From Flammula alnicola (Eukaryota; Basidiomycota; Agaricomycetes; Agaricales; Strophariaceae), in NCBI GenBank assembly GCA_015499995.1, contig JADNRV010000190.1:1-64000 (forward strand): 64,000 nucleotides of DNA, given 5' to 3'. Of the stretch, positions 1 to 9,412 are shown piece after piece. Position numbers and translations under genes: made by a program. The notes beneath the pieces were generated by a model. It was not told the DNA's origin and did not search any database. It was given only the letters and a program-made list of their open reading frames with translations. Numbering within the stretch: the first letter of the stretch is position 1; every line of letters begins with the position of its first letter.

Positions 1-284
1 AGCTCAGCAAAGATGTTGGCGACATGGGTGACAGCCTGAGCAGCGCCAGGGTTACTAGCGACAGTACTAGTGTGCGAGGACCATTTGGACTAAAGAAAAA
101 CGAAGTTAGAAAGAAAGAAAGAGGGAGAAGAAAAGCGCACCATAAGATACGCGGTTTCCTCAAGAGGTTGGGCATAGTTGGCCAGCGTCGCACCGGGTGC
201 GCCACAGATAACATCGAGAAGTTTAACCTTCTGCATGATATCCAGGTAGCTAGGAAGGTTGCACTGACGGTCAACAGAAGCCAT
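1..284 (-). CDS. gene F: unrecognised repeat-associated gene, 5' part only
   Basis: The 5' end of a gene that runs off the left edge of the window. The ATG is at 284 and the first exon reads MASVDRQCNLPSYLDIMQ and onward to about 137. A likely intron (GTGCGC to TTTAG, about 137-94) joins it to a second exon that continues to position 1 with residues such as NPGAAQAVTHVANIFAEL. A TATA-like box (TATAAA on the minus strand) lies near 365. No domain is recognised. It lies in the left repeat-rich region, just downstream of gene E in the same orientation. The splice signals and the absence of stops across the exons support a real or recently active gene, but its function is unknown. Confidence 0.4.
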
Positions 285-501
285 TGGAAGGAAGAGGAGA
301 AGAGAGATGCAGAAAAGTAGAAGAAGAAACTACTGGAGAACAAGAGCGAAACAGCTAGCCTCTTTATACCAAAGCTAGCTGCTGTTTTCAGATGACATGA
401 GGCGATAGAGATAATGCCCTAGCTCAAGAAACAGTCTCAGAAGGGAAAACTCGAACCAATCACATTGAAATGCGCCTAGAGTACAGATTAATTGCAAATA
501 T

Positions 502-1105
502 CTACTCTAAAAGGCGTAGGAGGTCGGTTAAGAAGACATCGCGGCATTTGTGGTTGGAATTGAAAAGAATAGGGTCGCGTTCAAAAGGAGTAACCTGTCG
601 CGCAGAGCGTATGGTCAATGCCTCAGCGACACCCTGTAAATGAGAAAAACGAGGCATGATTAGCAAAAACAGCTAGTACTCAAAACTGAGTTCATACCTC
701 GCATAAAAATCCGCGATCTCATCCTTGATAAGCCTAGAAGGTGTACGTAATGATGCACCAAAAAGCGGTGAAGCTTGTTGAATAAAGCAGCATTAGCTAG
801 CTGGCGAGCGACGTTCTGCAAGTGGACTAGTTGCTTCAAGAGATCAAGAAAGCGAGCGTCAGGGTCAGGAGTCAGATGGAGAATGAGGATAGGCTCCTAA
901 AAGAAAATGGGGTAATTAAGCGAGAATCAAAAAGGGATTCAAACAATGAGGCATACGCAAAGGAGGCCTGCACGAAAGACCTCGCGTGCGAAGTCATTAA
1001 TGTTGAGTGGACTTTGTTCCAAGGTATACTTGGAAAAATACAAAGCACCTGCCAAGCATCGAGGGAAGCAGTAGGAATGGGTCGGAAGGTTGCAGGTGAA
1101 GCCAT
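502..1105 (-). CDS. gene E: unrecognised small intron-containing gene
   Basis: The ATG at 1105 opens MASPATFRPIPTASLDAWQ. A later exon, about 850-702, reads in frame from EPILILHLTPDPDARFLDLL through NAALFNKLHRF and ends at a GTATGA donor. The last exon, about 640-502, ends VFLTDLLRLLE followed by TAG. The path between the first and second exon is not certain, because several short donor/acceptor pairs are possible. The protein would be roughly 130-150 residues, mostly predicted helical, with no recognised domain. It lacks the ~40-bp upstream motif seen in front of genes A-D. Gene or recent pseudogene of a mobile element; function unknown. Confidence 0.35.
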
Positions 1106-1585
1106 CTGAATATTCGAGGACTGCTGCTCAAAACGCGTTCAAATCTGCATTAAATAACCAGAAGCGCGGAGCGCCTTTGCCGAATAAGGAAATAGCTAGC
1201 GCCTGCCCAAAGGGATCAAAAAGGGTCGCATGATGGCAGTGCAAGCCAAAAATGGCAACTAGCTTGATTGGCGATCAACGGAAACACATAACTCCGGCGC
1301 GATAATCAGGAGGCGCATGAACAAAAGACAAAGTCTTTAGGCACGAGGCATGGTGAAATTGCAAAAAGCAAGGCCTCAAGGCAAAAATGCACATGTTATA
1401 ATATAGCTAGCTAAACAAAAATTGAGCTAGTTGTAAGATTAACTACATGGCATTTAAGAGAGATTCAGTCTAAAAAGCGAATTGAGAAAAAGCTAGGAGA
1501 GAAGGAGAAGAAAAATAATGAACTTGGCGGCCGTTTCAACGTCGACTGAAGCCTTACAAAGGTGGAATAATGTCGCGGATGACCG
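1106..1585. other. upstream region of gene E, no gene seen
   Basis: About 480 bases without a supported ORF. It contains several AGCTAG motifs, which are frequent across the whole left region, and an AT-rich TATAATATAG stretch near 1396 that could serve as a core promoter. Nothing else is recognised. Confidence 0.3.
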
Positions 1586-1790
1586 GCTGAGAGGTCTTTA
1601 TTGTCCTCCACTGATTCCTACCGGAATCCGGCGGAATCCGGTCATTCCGGAGGAATGAGTTTTGGCTGAGAAGCCAGCCAAAATGCATGATTTCATTCCG
1701 GCGGAATGCAGACCGGAATGAGCCAAGACCAGAATACCTAACCAGAATGACCGGAACGGAATGGTCACCGGAATCCGGTGCACCCATGAC
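1586..1790 (+). repeat. GGAATCCGG-rich dispersed repeat, copy 1
   Basis: This copy begins with AGGTCTTTATTGTCCTCCAC and continues with many GGAATCCGG and CATTCCGG words, ending near ACCGGAATCCGGTGCACCC. The same unit recurs at 14311-14505 in the same order, and in part and reversed at 3595-3774. It is too short for a gene. The terminal GGAATCCGG words are partly palindromic, which would fit a small non-autonomous element, but I could not find target-site duplications. Confidence 0.6.
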
Positions 1791-1794
1791 TTAT

Positions 1795-1908
1795 TATGAT
1801 TTATTATTAATACTTTGATTTATTGTTAATATTATGATTTATTGTTAATATTATGATTTATTGTTAATATTATGATTTATTGTTAATATTATTACTTAAT
1901 GTTATTTA
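1795..1908. repeat. AT-rich tandem repeat, ~20-bp unit
   Basis: About six copies of a unit close to TTATGATTTATTGTTAATAT. It directly adjoins the GGAATCCGG repeat on its left. No coding potential. Confidence 0.75.
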
Positions 1909-2058
1909 ATAATGCGCGTGCCGAAACGCCGAATCACGTGACACGGCAAATGCCGTGCCCTGAACCCAGATGCCACGCAATCACATCCGCTGGCCATTCT
2001 TTCCTTCCCTCCCCCATCTTCCTTCCCCCACCACCATCCACCCCCGTTTTACCACCCC

Positions 2059-3200
2059 ATGGCTCCGTCCCCACCACCAGCGCCGGCGTCGAGGAGTGCG
2101 CATGACCAGCGCACTGCAAACCGCAGCGCCGGCGCGCTCTCCGCCCCTCCCACCACCAAACCGAAGTCGACGAGCCGCAAACCGCAGCCGTCGAATGCCG
2201 ACGAGTCGGCCAGCAAACACAGCAAGGAGGAAAGGAGGGGCGGAAAGGGAAGGAAACCCGCGGGCAAGCGGAAAACCAGGTGCGTACCCCCTCGTTTCCG
2301 GCCATTTCCCCTCCTAATCCATCGTTTACCACCCCCAGCAGGAACCCAGGGGCCCAGCGTCATCGCCGCTCCTCACGCTGACAACACGGCAGCCACGAGG
2401 AGCCCTGGGAACGCATGCTGACGAGCCATGATGGCTCGTCGTAGCCGTCATGCATCGCAAGCAAACGGATGAACGCGACGACGCCGAGGAGAAACATGAA
2501 GCTGACGCTGCGGAAGACAACGACAACGACCACCGGGGATGGTGCAGACCACCCCTCCCTCCCGTTAACCACCACTAACTCCCCACACTCCCATTCTAGC
2601 AGGTGACGACGCCGCGGGTACCAAAACCTGCTGCGAGCTATGAACGCCCACGAAACGTGACGCTGACAACCGACGCCAGTGGCACCACCATCCCCATCCT
2701 CATCTGCCTTCCCACCAGGCCCAGTGGACATCGGCGTCGACGACACCTCGCCGCCGCCCCTCACCACAATCCCACGACGAGCCCTGACGAGCCCCGATGA
2801 ACGTGCACCGCGGGCGCGCAGCCAGTAAGCCACACCCATCCCTTCGCCCTCCAACCACCACTGATAACCCCCAACCCTTGTGTCGACCGCGAACCCCAGA
2901 TTACCACCGCAAAGGCCGCTGCCACTAGCCACGACGACGACAGCAGCAGCGAGAGCAGGCTCGACGATGGCAGCGCCGACACCGCCGTCGAACACGGTGG
3001 CTGCGGCAACGACGACGCCAACGCCAACGACGACGACGATAGCACCACCGACACCAACACCAACGCTGACACCGACGCTGACACCGACGCTGACACCAAC
3101 ACCAACACCAACACCAACACCGACGACAGCGACACGGCCAGCGCCACGATCAACCAACTCAATGAGGAATTGCAAGGGAGAGACTTACGAGAAAGGGGTT
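2059..3200 (+). pseudogene. decayed gene fragment with basic N-terminus and acidic D/N/T-repeat exon
   Basis: A GC-rich island inside AT-rich repeats. An ATG at 2059 opens a proline/serine-rich protein that becomes very basic (SKHSKEERRGGKGRKPAGKR) and reaches a GTGCGT donor near 2280. Further exon-like pieces lie at about 2603-2830. A last open stretch, 2900-3200, has no ATG and reads through an acidic array with alternating DTNT, DADT and NTNT, then INQLNEELQGRD, a short coiled-coil-like segment. The repeat is built from ACACC and GACGCTGACACC units. The pieces cannot be joined into one frame without stops, so I call a pseudogene. The basic-then-acidic low-complexity layout resembles N-termini of transposon-associated proteins in mushrooms, but I cannot name it. 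Confidence 0.4.
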
Positions 3201-3594
3201 GTGTAAGTTGGTACTGTACATAGGGTGGATAGTAGTATTTTGTATTTTATATTACTTTCATGAATATATTACAGTTCTATTCTCCTTCCTGTGCTACGAA
3301 ATGAGTATATATGCCATTACAATGAAAAGAAGGAGAAACAAGCAGCTAGAAATATTGAGAATTGGTACCAAAAGAGGCAATTGGCCCAAGCTGGGCTGCC
3401 AGCTGTACACAGCCATTGAGATAGGTAATGGCCAGATTGACCTGGTGATAGGGTGCTGTTAGCCAATTTTCAAATATGGGGGATCTCCCTCTAACAGCTG
3501 GCGGAAGCTTGCAAGGCCAACATCCCATTTCATGCACACACAAAGAGATGCAAACAAGCATGACAAATAATGCACTGTACTTATTTATGCAAGA
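3201..3594. other. unannotated interval
   Basis: AT-rich to about 3340, then mixed sequence. Open frames up to 98 codons occur on both strands but none resembles a known protein, and splice signals do not link them to the flanking fragments. Nothing supported. Confidence 0.3.
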
Positions 3595-3774
3595 ACCCAT
3601 AATTCCTGCAGATTCCAGTCTGCATTCCTCCGGAATCCAGTCCCTTTCTGCAGATTCCGGTCCATTCCTGTGGATTCCGGTCCATTCCTGCGGATTCCGG
3701 TCTATTCCTCCGGAATCCGGTCATTCCGGGAGGAATCAGTGGAGGAATGAAAAGTATTGCCGGCTGAGATGATA
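3595..3774 (-). repeat. GGAATCCGG-rich dispersed repeat, rearranged copy
   Basis: Repeated units of GATTCCGGTCCATTCC and its variants, ending with GGAATCAGTGGAGGA, which is the reverse complement of the left end of the copy at 1586. It cuts directly into the coding-like sequence of gene D at about 3775, so it probably inserted there. Confidence 0.55.
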
Positions 3775-4132
3775 AGATACGCGATCTCTGGGAAAACAAA
3801 AAGCAAGAAGCTCTTGTTCGGACTCCGCAATCGACGATAATATGAAATATACGTCGGGATGTGCGGCGATATATTCCGGAGAAAGGTGAAGAGCGCACTA
3901 GGCAATAAAGTTAGACAAAGAGCAACGAAAGGTACAGCTAGGAAACAAAATGTACAGCGTCAGCAGCTAGCTGCCTAATGATGTCCAAACCAGTGGAATG
4001 AGAAGCACTAGGGCGTAAATAGTCCGCATCAAATTGCAGAGTTGCATCCTTGAGGCGTGCCAAAGTCGTGTCGATCAAGGAACGACGGGAGATCGTCGTA
4101 GAATGATCAGAGTCAGCTGAGAGAGTGGCCAT
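3775..4132 (-). pseudogene. gene D: 5' exons of an unrecognised element gene, truncated by a repeat
   Basis: The ATG at 4132 opens MATLSADSDHSTTISRRSLI and stays open to about 3940 (QLAADAVHFVS). A second exon-like stretch, about 3905-3775, reads ALHLSPEYIAAHPDVYFIL and on to PRDRVSYHLSR, where the GGAATCCGG repeat interrupts it. A TATA-like TTATAAAA (minus strand) lies near 4180. The ~40-bp motif with its purine run is at 4219-4253, only about 90 bases upstream of the ATG. The truncation makes it a pseudogene. The arrangement matches genes A, B and C: antisense to the purine run, with the motif just upstream. No domain recognised. Confidence 0.45.
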
Positions 4133-4218
4133 GAAGAAAAGAACAAGAAATAGTTCGAAAAGAGCACAACTAGTGGTACCCTTTTATAAGCGAGATAAAT
4201 CAGATGACACCCAGAATG

Positions 4219-4253
4219 CAACTGGGGACAGTTGATTTCTCATAGGGGGGAGA
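4219..4253 (+). promoter_or_regulatory. conserved ACTG-GGACAGT / polypurine motif, copy D
   Basis: Reads CAACTGGGGACAGTTGATTT, then CTCATAGGGGGGAGA. It is one of six copies in the window. The others are at 7211-7247, 13314-13350 (complement), 17604-17640 (complement), 20821-20856 and 25479-25516. The G-run ending in AGA looks like a retrotransposon polypurine tract. It lies upstream of gene D and in antisense orientation to it. Confidence 0.6.
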
Positions 4254-4798
4254 TAGGAATAGCTAGCCGCATTCCTAGCGACGCTCCAGACTTACAAAGA
4301 CAAAAAACTGCGAACTAGCTGACTGTCAAGCAGCAAGTAAGCAGCTAGGACTTAGAAATAAACCAGGTCTTAGTAAAAACAAGACATAGATGGACTTAGA
4401 AAGAAAAAGTCCGCTATAGAAATAACCTGGACTTGACTTAAGGCTTAGGGACTTAGGTTTTAGGCTTAGGGTCACACCGGAGATACAACACAAGAAATAT
4501 ATATTAAACATAAGTAATGAGACTGTAAAAGTCTCACTACTAACAAGAGATATGGCGGGGACGACGATCTAAAAAGATCGCCGCCCCCGAAGCAAAAAGT
4601 ATCGAGGGGGACGATGGTCTACAAAGACCACCGCCCCCACAGCATGCAACGTCCGAGAGATATATATGACATAAAAATAAAAAGGCCCCCAAGGCCGCCC
4701 AAGACACCAGCTACAACCTACAGACCAAGAGAACACGAGCGGATTTCTATATACAAGTAAAGAGGAAAAAGGGAAAGAACGGAATGAGTAGAAATCAG
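4254..4798. other. possible short LTR or spacer between gene D and gene C, with structured hairpins
   Basis: Some 545 bases between the purine run of gene D and the 3' end of gene C. If the purine run is a polypurine tract, a short LTR would start here (TAGGAATAGC rather than the expected TG). No second copy is present in the window to prove this. It contains AAGGCTTAGGGACTTAGG-type direct repeats (4370-4470) and three hairpins at 4518-4643, described separately. No coding sequence seen. Confidence 0.3.
4518..4643 (-). other. three consecutive hairpins, two of them covarying
   Basis: Hairpin 1 (4518-4536) is a perfect 7-bp stem, TGAGACT/AGTCTCA. Hairpins 2 (4556-4589) and 3 (4606-4639) share one architecture: a 6-bp inner stem around a 4-base loop, a mismatch, 2 bp, a mismatch, then a 5-bp G/C stem. 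Their inner stems differ by compensatory changes: CGATCT/AGATCG in one and TGGTCT/AGACCA in the other. The A-C mismatches on the plus strand become U-G wobbles on the minus strand, so the minus-strand RNA, the sense strand of gene C, is the one that would fold fully. Possibly a 3'-UTR or terminator structure of gene C, or an LTR R-region structure. Confidence 0.5.
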
Positions 4799-6779
4799 CT
4801 AGTTGTCGGTCTGCATGGGAGCATCATCCAGCTCATCCAGCTCATCTGCCTCGTGAGAATCGCCGGGCTCCTGGGGGTCGCGAGTGTCAGAAAGCACGTC
4901 CTCGTTGAAAAGGTCTGCAGCCGAAGGCTGAGTAGCAGCATCCTCGGAAGAGGCAGCGGAACGAGAGGGCACTTGTTGAGAGGTACTGGCAACCAAAGGA
5001 TCGGTAGCGTGGTATGACCTGAACGCAGTGTCGGCAGCTATGAAGGCAAGGGCAGTCGAAGAATCATCCTCGGGAGGCTGGCGAAATAGCCATTGAGAGA
5101 GGCCATGGGAGGGAAACCTTTCTGAGTGGCCAACTTGTTGAGGTAGTCATCGAGAAGGGAATGGTCCCCACTGAGTAGGGTGTCCAAGATGTCCATGTCT
5201 TCGAAGCGAGGGCCGACGACGTGACCAGGAGGAAACTCCTTTCGGAGGTATCGAGCATGCTCGATTAGCTGCAGAATAAAATAAGCAGCATTTCGATTGG
5301 CGCGATCAGCGAGCTGGGCAAACAAGGTCGCATCCTGGAGGAGCCGGTTAATCTGGAGAACAAGGACACGAAGCTCTAGAAACGAAAAAAGTTAGAAAGG
5401 AAAGAAAAACAAAGAGGTTACGCACGCTCGCGTGAGGAGGAGACGAGCGGCGAAACCGACTCGAGCACCTGGTCGAGCTCCTGGGGGTGAAGCTCAAATG
5501 TGCAGCGAGCCTTACCACCACTCTGGCAAGATCCGCAGTGCTGTCCCCAACCAAGAAACTTGCACTCGTGAGGTTCACCCTTAAAAGAAAGGGTAGTGCA
5601 AGCGAGGCAACGACCAGGATTCTATAAAAACAAACAAGTCAGAAACGAAAACGATAAAGTAGGATGCAGGTTTACCTGCAGCCGCTCGTGCATACGGAAG
5701 TCAACTTGCGAAGCTGAAATGGCTTCGGGATGAGAAGGACCCGGAGCAGCCAGAATACGTTGAGCCACGACCTCACGAGGCAAAAGGGTCGGCTTTTTGG
5801 CTTTGCCTTTACCTTTGGAAGGCTTCGGGGTGGGCTCGGGCTCGTCGTCTAACTCGTCGACTTGTTCGCCGTCGGAGTCTTGAGGTTTGATGACGGAAGA
5901 GGCTTTGCATGACTTGGAAGCAACAGGAGCCACCCTGGTGACAGGAGCTAGAGACAGTAGGTTAGGAAGAGAAAGAGCATGGAGAAAAATAACCACTTAC
6001 AAGTTGCACGAGTGGAGGTCGTGCGTGTTCTGGAAGAAGAGGAAGCAGCGGCAGGAGCCGCGCTGGCCTTGAAAGGGAGGGTGGCTTGAGCAAGGGGAGC
6101 GGTCTTGAGTTGAGAACGAGAACGGGTCGAAATGGAGGGAGCTGGAGACAGATCAACTGGAAGATGGGTGACCGGTGCGGGGGGATCTAAATCGTTAAGT
6201 TAGAAAGAAGAAAAGAAAGGGAAGATGGAGAAATCGAGATGTACCGACTCGCTGACGCTTTTTGGGGGACCTGTCTTGAGGGGAGCAGGAGGAGGCACTT
6301 CAGGGGTGGAATTGGACTCTTCTGAACCCTCTGCTTCCTCCTCGCTATCCTCAACGGGCACGCTGGGGTATTCATAATTAGCGAGGAGGCGCATCGACCG
6401 GAGAAAATGATTGTCTGGCTAAAACGAAGGGAAGTAAGGTTAAACAAGGGAGAAAAGAGAGAATGGGAGAGAGACATACATTGAAGTCGGCAGGGGACTT
6501 GCGAACCAGCCAGGCATTCCAGGCAGGCGGACGGCTGCCAAGCTCATACGCGGCAACGGAAAGCGAAGTGGCAAAGGCACGAAACTCTTCGTTGACTTGG
6601 ATGTCGTCAGGAAAACGGGCGACGTGCTTTGAAAGTGGGGCATGAATGGTGTTGATGGCTCGAAGAATTTCTGCGTTGGGAGGATGGGTGCCGGAGGAGC
6701 GGAAGGAGCTGAAAATCTTCGTGGTGGGTTTGATGAAGTCACGGATGAGCGCAAAGTGGTCAGGGGAAGTCGAAGCCAT
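4799..6779 (-). CDS. gene C, copy 1: six-cysteine-cluster protein of a mobile element
   Basis: The ATG at 6779 opens MASTSPDHFALIRDFIKPTT. Clear exons: 6480-6779 (100 residues, donor GTATGT), 6245-6418 (acidic, ending PKSVSES), about 6000-6186 (S/P/A-rich), about 5680-5950 (DELDDEPEPTPKP then KGKGKAKK), about 5410-5620 with the cysteine cluster (CLAC, then CKFLGWGQHCGSC and ARCTFE: C-x2-C-x11-C-x8-C-x2-C-x6-C), and 5045-5375, a helical region (LADRANRNAAYFILQL). A short CT run near 5102 seems to shift frame; the other frame gives an acidic tail ending DELDELDDAPMQTDN at 4799. The joint between the second and third exons is also unclear. The cysteines could bind zinc. No known family is recognised. 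A decayed second copy lies at 18085-19840. Confidence 0.5.
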
Positions 6780-7210
6780 GGTGCGAGATGAAAGAAGAGA
6801 AGTGGGAGTGAAAAGTTGAACTTGTCAAAGTTAAAAGGGCAGGGAACACGTGAGCGGTCGGGAGGGGCCGAACACCGAAGAATGGGAAAGAAAATAAAAG
6901 AAAATGGTGGAAAGCGAGCACGGGAGGACGATCACGAAAGCCTGAGCTTAACAATTCCCTAGAGGGAAGGAGCGGCGCTACAAGATGCAGCGTAGGCTAA
7001 AAATAGATCTGTGTCTGGAGATGGGCGCTTGTGCCATGCAACTTACCCAATTGGGAAGTGCGCATCAAAAAGTCAAGGAATAGAGGAGCAGAGAGCTAGC
7101 AGCAATGCTGCAACTCGCTAGCGGCACCAGAGAATAAAGCAAATAAAACAGAATGTCCACTAGTAGGAAATTAAGAGCAGACCACTAGTGGTGCTCCAAG
7201 GATTAGTCTG

Positions 7211-7247
7211 GTTGACTGAGGACAGTCAAGATTTCGTGGGGGGGAGA
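7211..7247 (+). promoter_or_regulatory. conserved motif / polypurine tract directly before LTR-1 copy 1
   Basis: GTTGACTGAGGACAGTCAAG, then ATTTCGTGGGGGGGAGA, immediately followed by the TGATAGGG start of LTR-1. It lies upstream of gene C copy 1, in antisense orientation to it. The purine run next to TG is what a polypurine tract before a 3' LTR looks like. Confidence 0.65.
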
Positions 7248-8149
7248 TGATAGGGCTGCAAACCGGCCACGCACGAATTTTGCAATATATCATCTTTTAC
7301 CTATGGAATATAACCAAGACAGAGAGACTATAACGCACCCAAGTTAGTAGTCTAAGGCCTAGCTATGCGACTACTAGCTGTCATATAACCTGTGACAATG
7401 GCAATCAGATGCGGTTCAGAGCTAGCTGAGTCCGTATGATAATCCGGGAGACAGTTAAAAGTTAGAAAACAGTGAAACATAGAACGCATAAGTCACAAAC
7501 GACTAGCGAGGCATAAACACACCATGGGGAATAAATTAAAGGACTTCCGGATGCTTTGGAAATAGTGCGCAGCGAATTCAGTACAATCAGAGTATTGCTG
7601 AAAAGCTAGCTATAAAATACTACAGCTAGGAGTACAAGACGCAGCTAGTTAGCTGTACTTTACAGTGCCCCACCTGTCCACGTGGACTCCACGGACTGCA
7701 TGGAATTCCATGGACTTTCCATGGACTTTCAACTTAATGACCTTTTTCTTATTTTTGTTAAAATTAGTCCACGGATGTCCATGGACAGTCCACACCAAGT
7801 CCACACCTAGTCCACACCCAGTCCACATTCAGTCCACAAGCATGAAATTAGCAGTAAATATTATGTCTGTGGACTCCTGTGGACTCTCTGTGGACTTTGG
7901 ACTTAAGCATAACTTAGAGCTACATTAAGTTGGACATACCAAAGTCCACAGAGAGTCCACGGACTCTCTGTGGACTTGTTACTACAACAGACATTACAAT
8001 TCATTAAATTAATAATATTTTTTAAAAAACTAATAAAAATACATGGGTTAACTACTATGATGGGCTAAGGTGGAGAGGTGGGATGGGGGAAGGGGGGTGA
8101 ATATGCAGATGCAAGGGGCAACACGGCAGCTCTCACTGCACTCATGTGC

Positions 8150-9260
8150 CTGCGGGGTTATCTGCGGGGTCATGACCGCGGTGTCGTCACTTCCGTAGTC
8201 GTCGGGTCCGTGGTCGGGATGTGGTCGCATCGTGGTCGCGTCGTGGTCGCGTCGTGGTTGCGTCGTGGTCGTCGGGATGTGGTCGGGACGTGGTCGGGAC
8301 GTGGTCGTGTTCGTGGTCGCGTCGTGGTCGTCGGGTCCGTGGTGGGTCCGCGGTCGCGTGGTCGTCGGGACGTGGTCGCGTCCGGTCGTCGGGTCCGTGG
8401 TTGGGTAGTGGTCGCGTGGTCGGCTTGGTCGTCGCGCTGGGCTCGGTCGTCGCTTCGGTCTCGTGTTGGGTGGGTCGGCGGTCGCCTCGTCGTCGCGCTG
8501 TTGGTCGCCTCGTCGGTTGCCCTCGCCGTCGCGTCTTTGGTCACCTCGTCGTCGTGTCGGTGGTCGCCTCGTCGTCGTGTCGCTGTCACCTCCGTGGTTG
8601 CGTTGGTCGTCGCCTCGTCGTCGCTTCGGTCGTCGCCTCGTCGTCGCTTCGGTCGTCGCCTCAGTCGTCGCGGAGTGGTTGTGTCGGTGGTCGGGTGGCT
8701 TGTCGCCTCGTCGTTGCGTCGGCCGTTGCGTCGTCGTCGTTGCGACCGCTCACCCGACATCGGAACGACATGGGAGCACCACATGGTGCTCCCGCTGCCG
8801 CTGCCGTCGCGTGCCCGTCATGGCGGTCGCGTGGCGGGTGTGGTTCTGGTGGTCCGTCGCGTGGGACGCTGCCGTCGGCGTCGTTTCGGCGCCCGACGGG
8901 CACATCGCATCTGTGGGGGACGGAGTGGGGGTCAGCCGTGGCTGCGGGGTCGTCGTTTACGACGTACCTTGTGGGCCTCCCACGTCCTGGGTCCCCCCTT
9001 CGCATCCAACGCCCCCCGCGGCGCGTTTTCCCTCACGCGCCGCGTCGTCGCACCGTCCTGCTGCGCCGTCGTCGTCGTTGGGTGGTGCGCCGGTGGCGAC
9101 CGTCGCTGCCGTTGTCGCCATCGTGGTCGTGGTCGTGGTGATCGTGGTCGTGGTGGTCGCAGTGGTCGCGGTTGTCGCGGTTGTGCGGTGGTCCGCGCGG
9201 AGGGGGATGATGGTGGGAGGGAAGAAAGGTGGTGACGTGGCAGCGTTGCAGCCGCGTCAC
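8150..9260. repeat. GC-rich TCG/GTGGTCG low-complexity core of the hAT-like element
   Basis: About 1.1 kb built from GTGGTCG, TCGTCG and related words. It leaves very long open frames on both strands (R/V/W-rich on one, D/T/R-rich on the other), which I treat as artefacts of low complexity. It is strikingly CpG-rich next to CpG-poor neighbours. Confidence 0.6.
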
Positions 9261-9335
9261 CATCGTTCGGTAACCGGTTGCCGGATTGCCGACGCCGGTT
9301 GGTATATGTATAACCCATTTTGGTACATTATAAAT

Positions 9336-9412
9336 GCCTGCTTGGTGCAGGTGGCTAGAGCGCGGCTATAATTGTATTGCTCTATTCACGAGTTCAATTC
9401 TCCTACATGGCA
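9336..9412 (+). tRNA. tRNA-like sequence with intact A and B boxes (pseudo-tRNA or SINE head)
   Basis: Seventy-seven bases of about tRNA length. The A box TGGTGCAGGTGG (9343-9354) fits the pol III consensus fully, and the B box AGTTCAATTCT (9391-9401) fits at 10 of 11 positions. A T-rich run follows at 9413-9425, as a pol III terminator would. The acceptor stem pairs at only about 4 of 7 positions and the anticodon stem is poor; the loop would present AAT (Ile). It is therefore more likely a degraded tRNA or the head of a tRNA-derived SINE than a working tRNA. It lies inside the hAT-like element. Confidence 0.4.

Noticed and set aside
8078..9371. Very long overlapping open frames (up to 385 codons) on both strands
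   Set aside because: They lie in GTGGTCG/TCGTCG low-complexity DNA that lacks stops in any frame; composition is almost only R, V, S, W or D, T, R, with no domain.
9336..9412. Functional tRNA-Ile(AAT)
   Set aside because: Acceptor and anticodon stems pair poorly, so I keep only a tRNA-like call.
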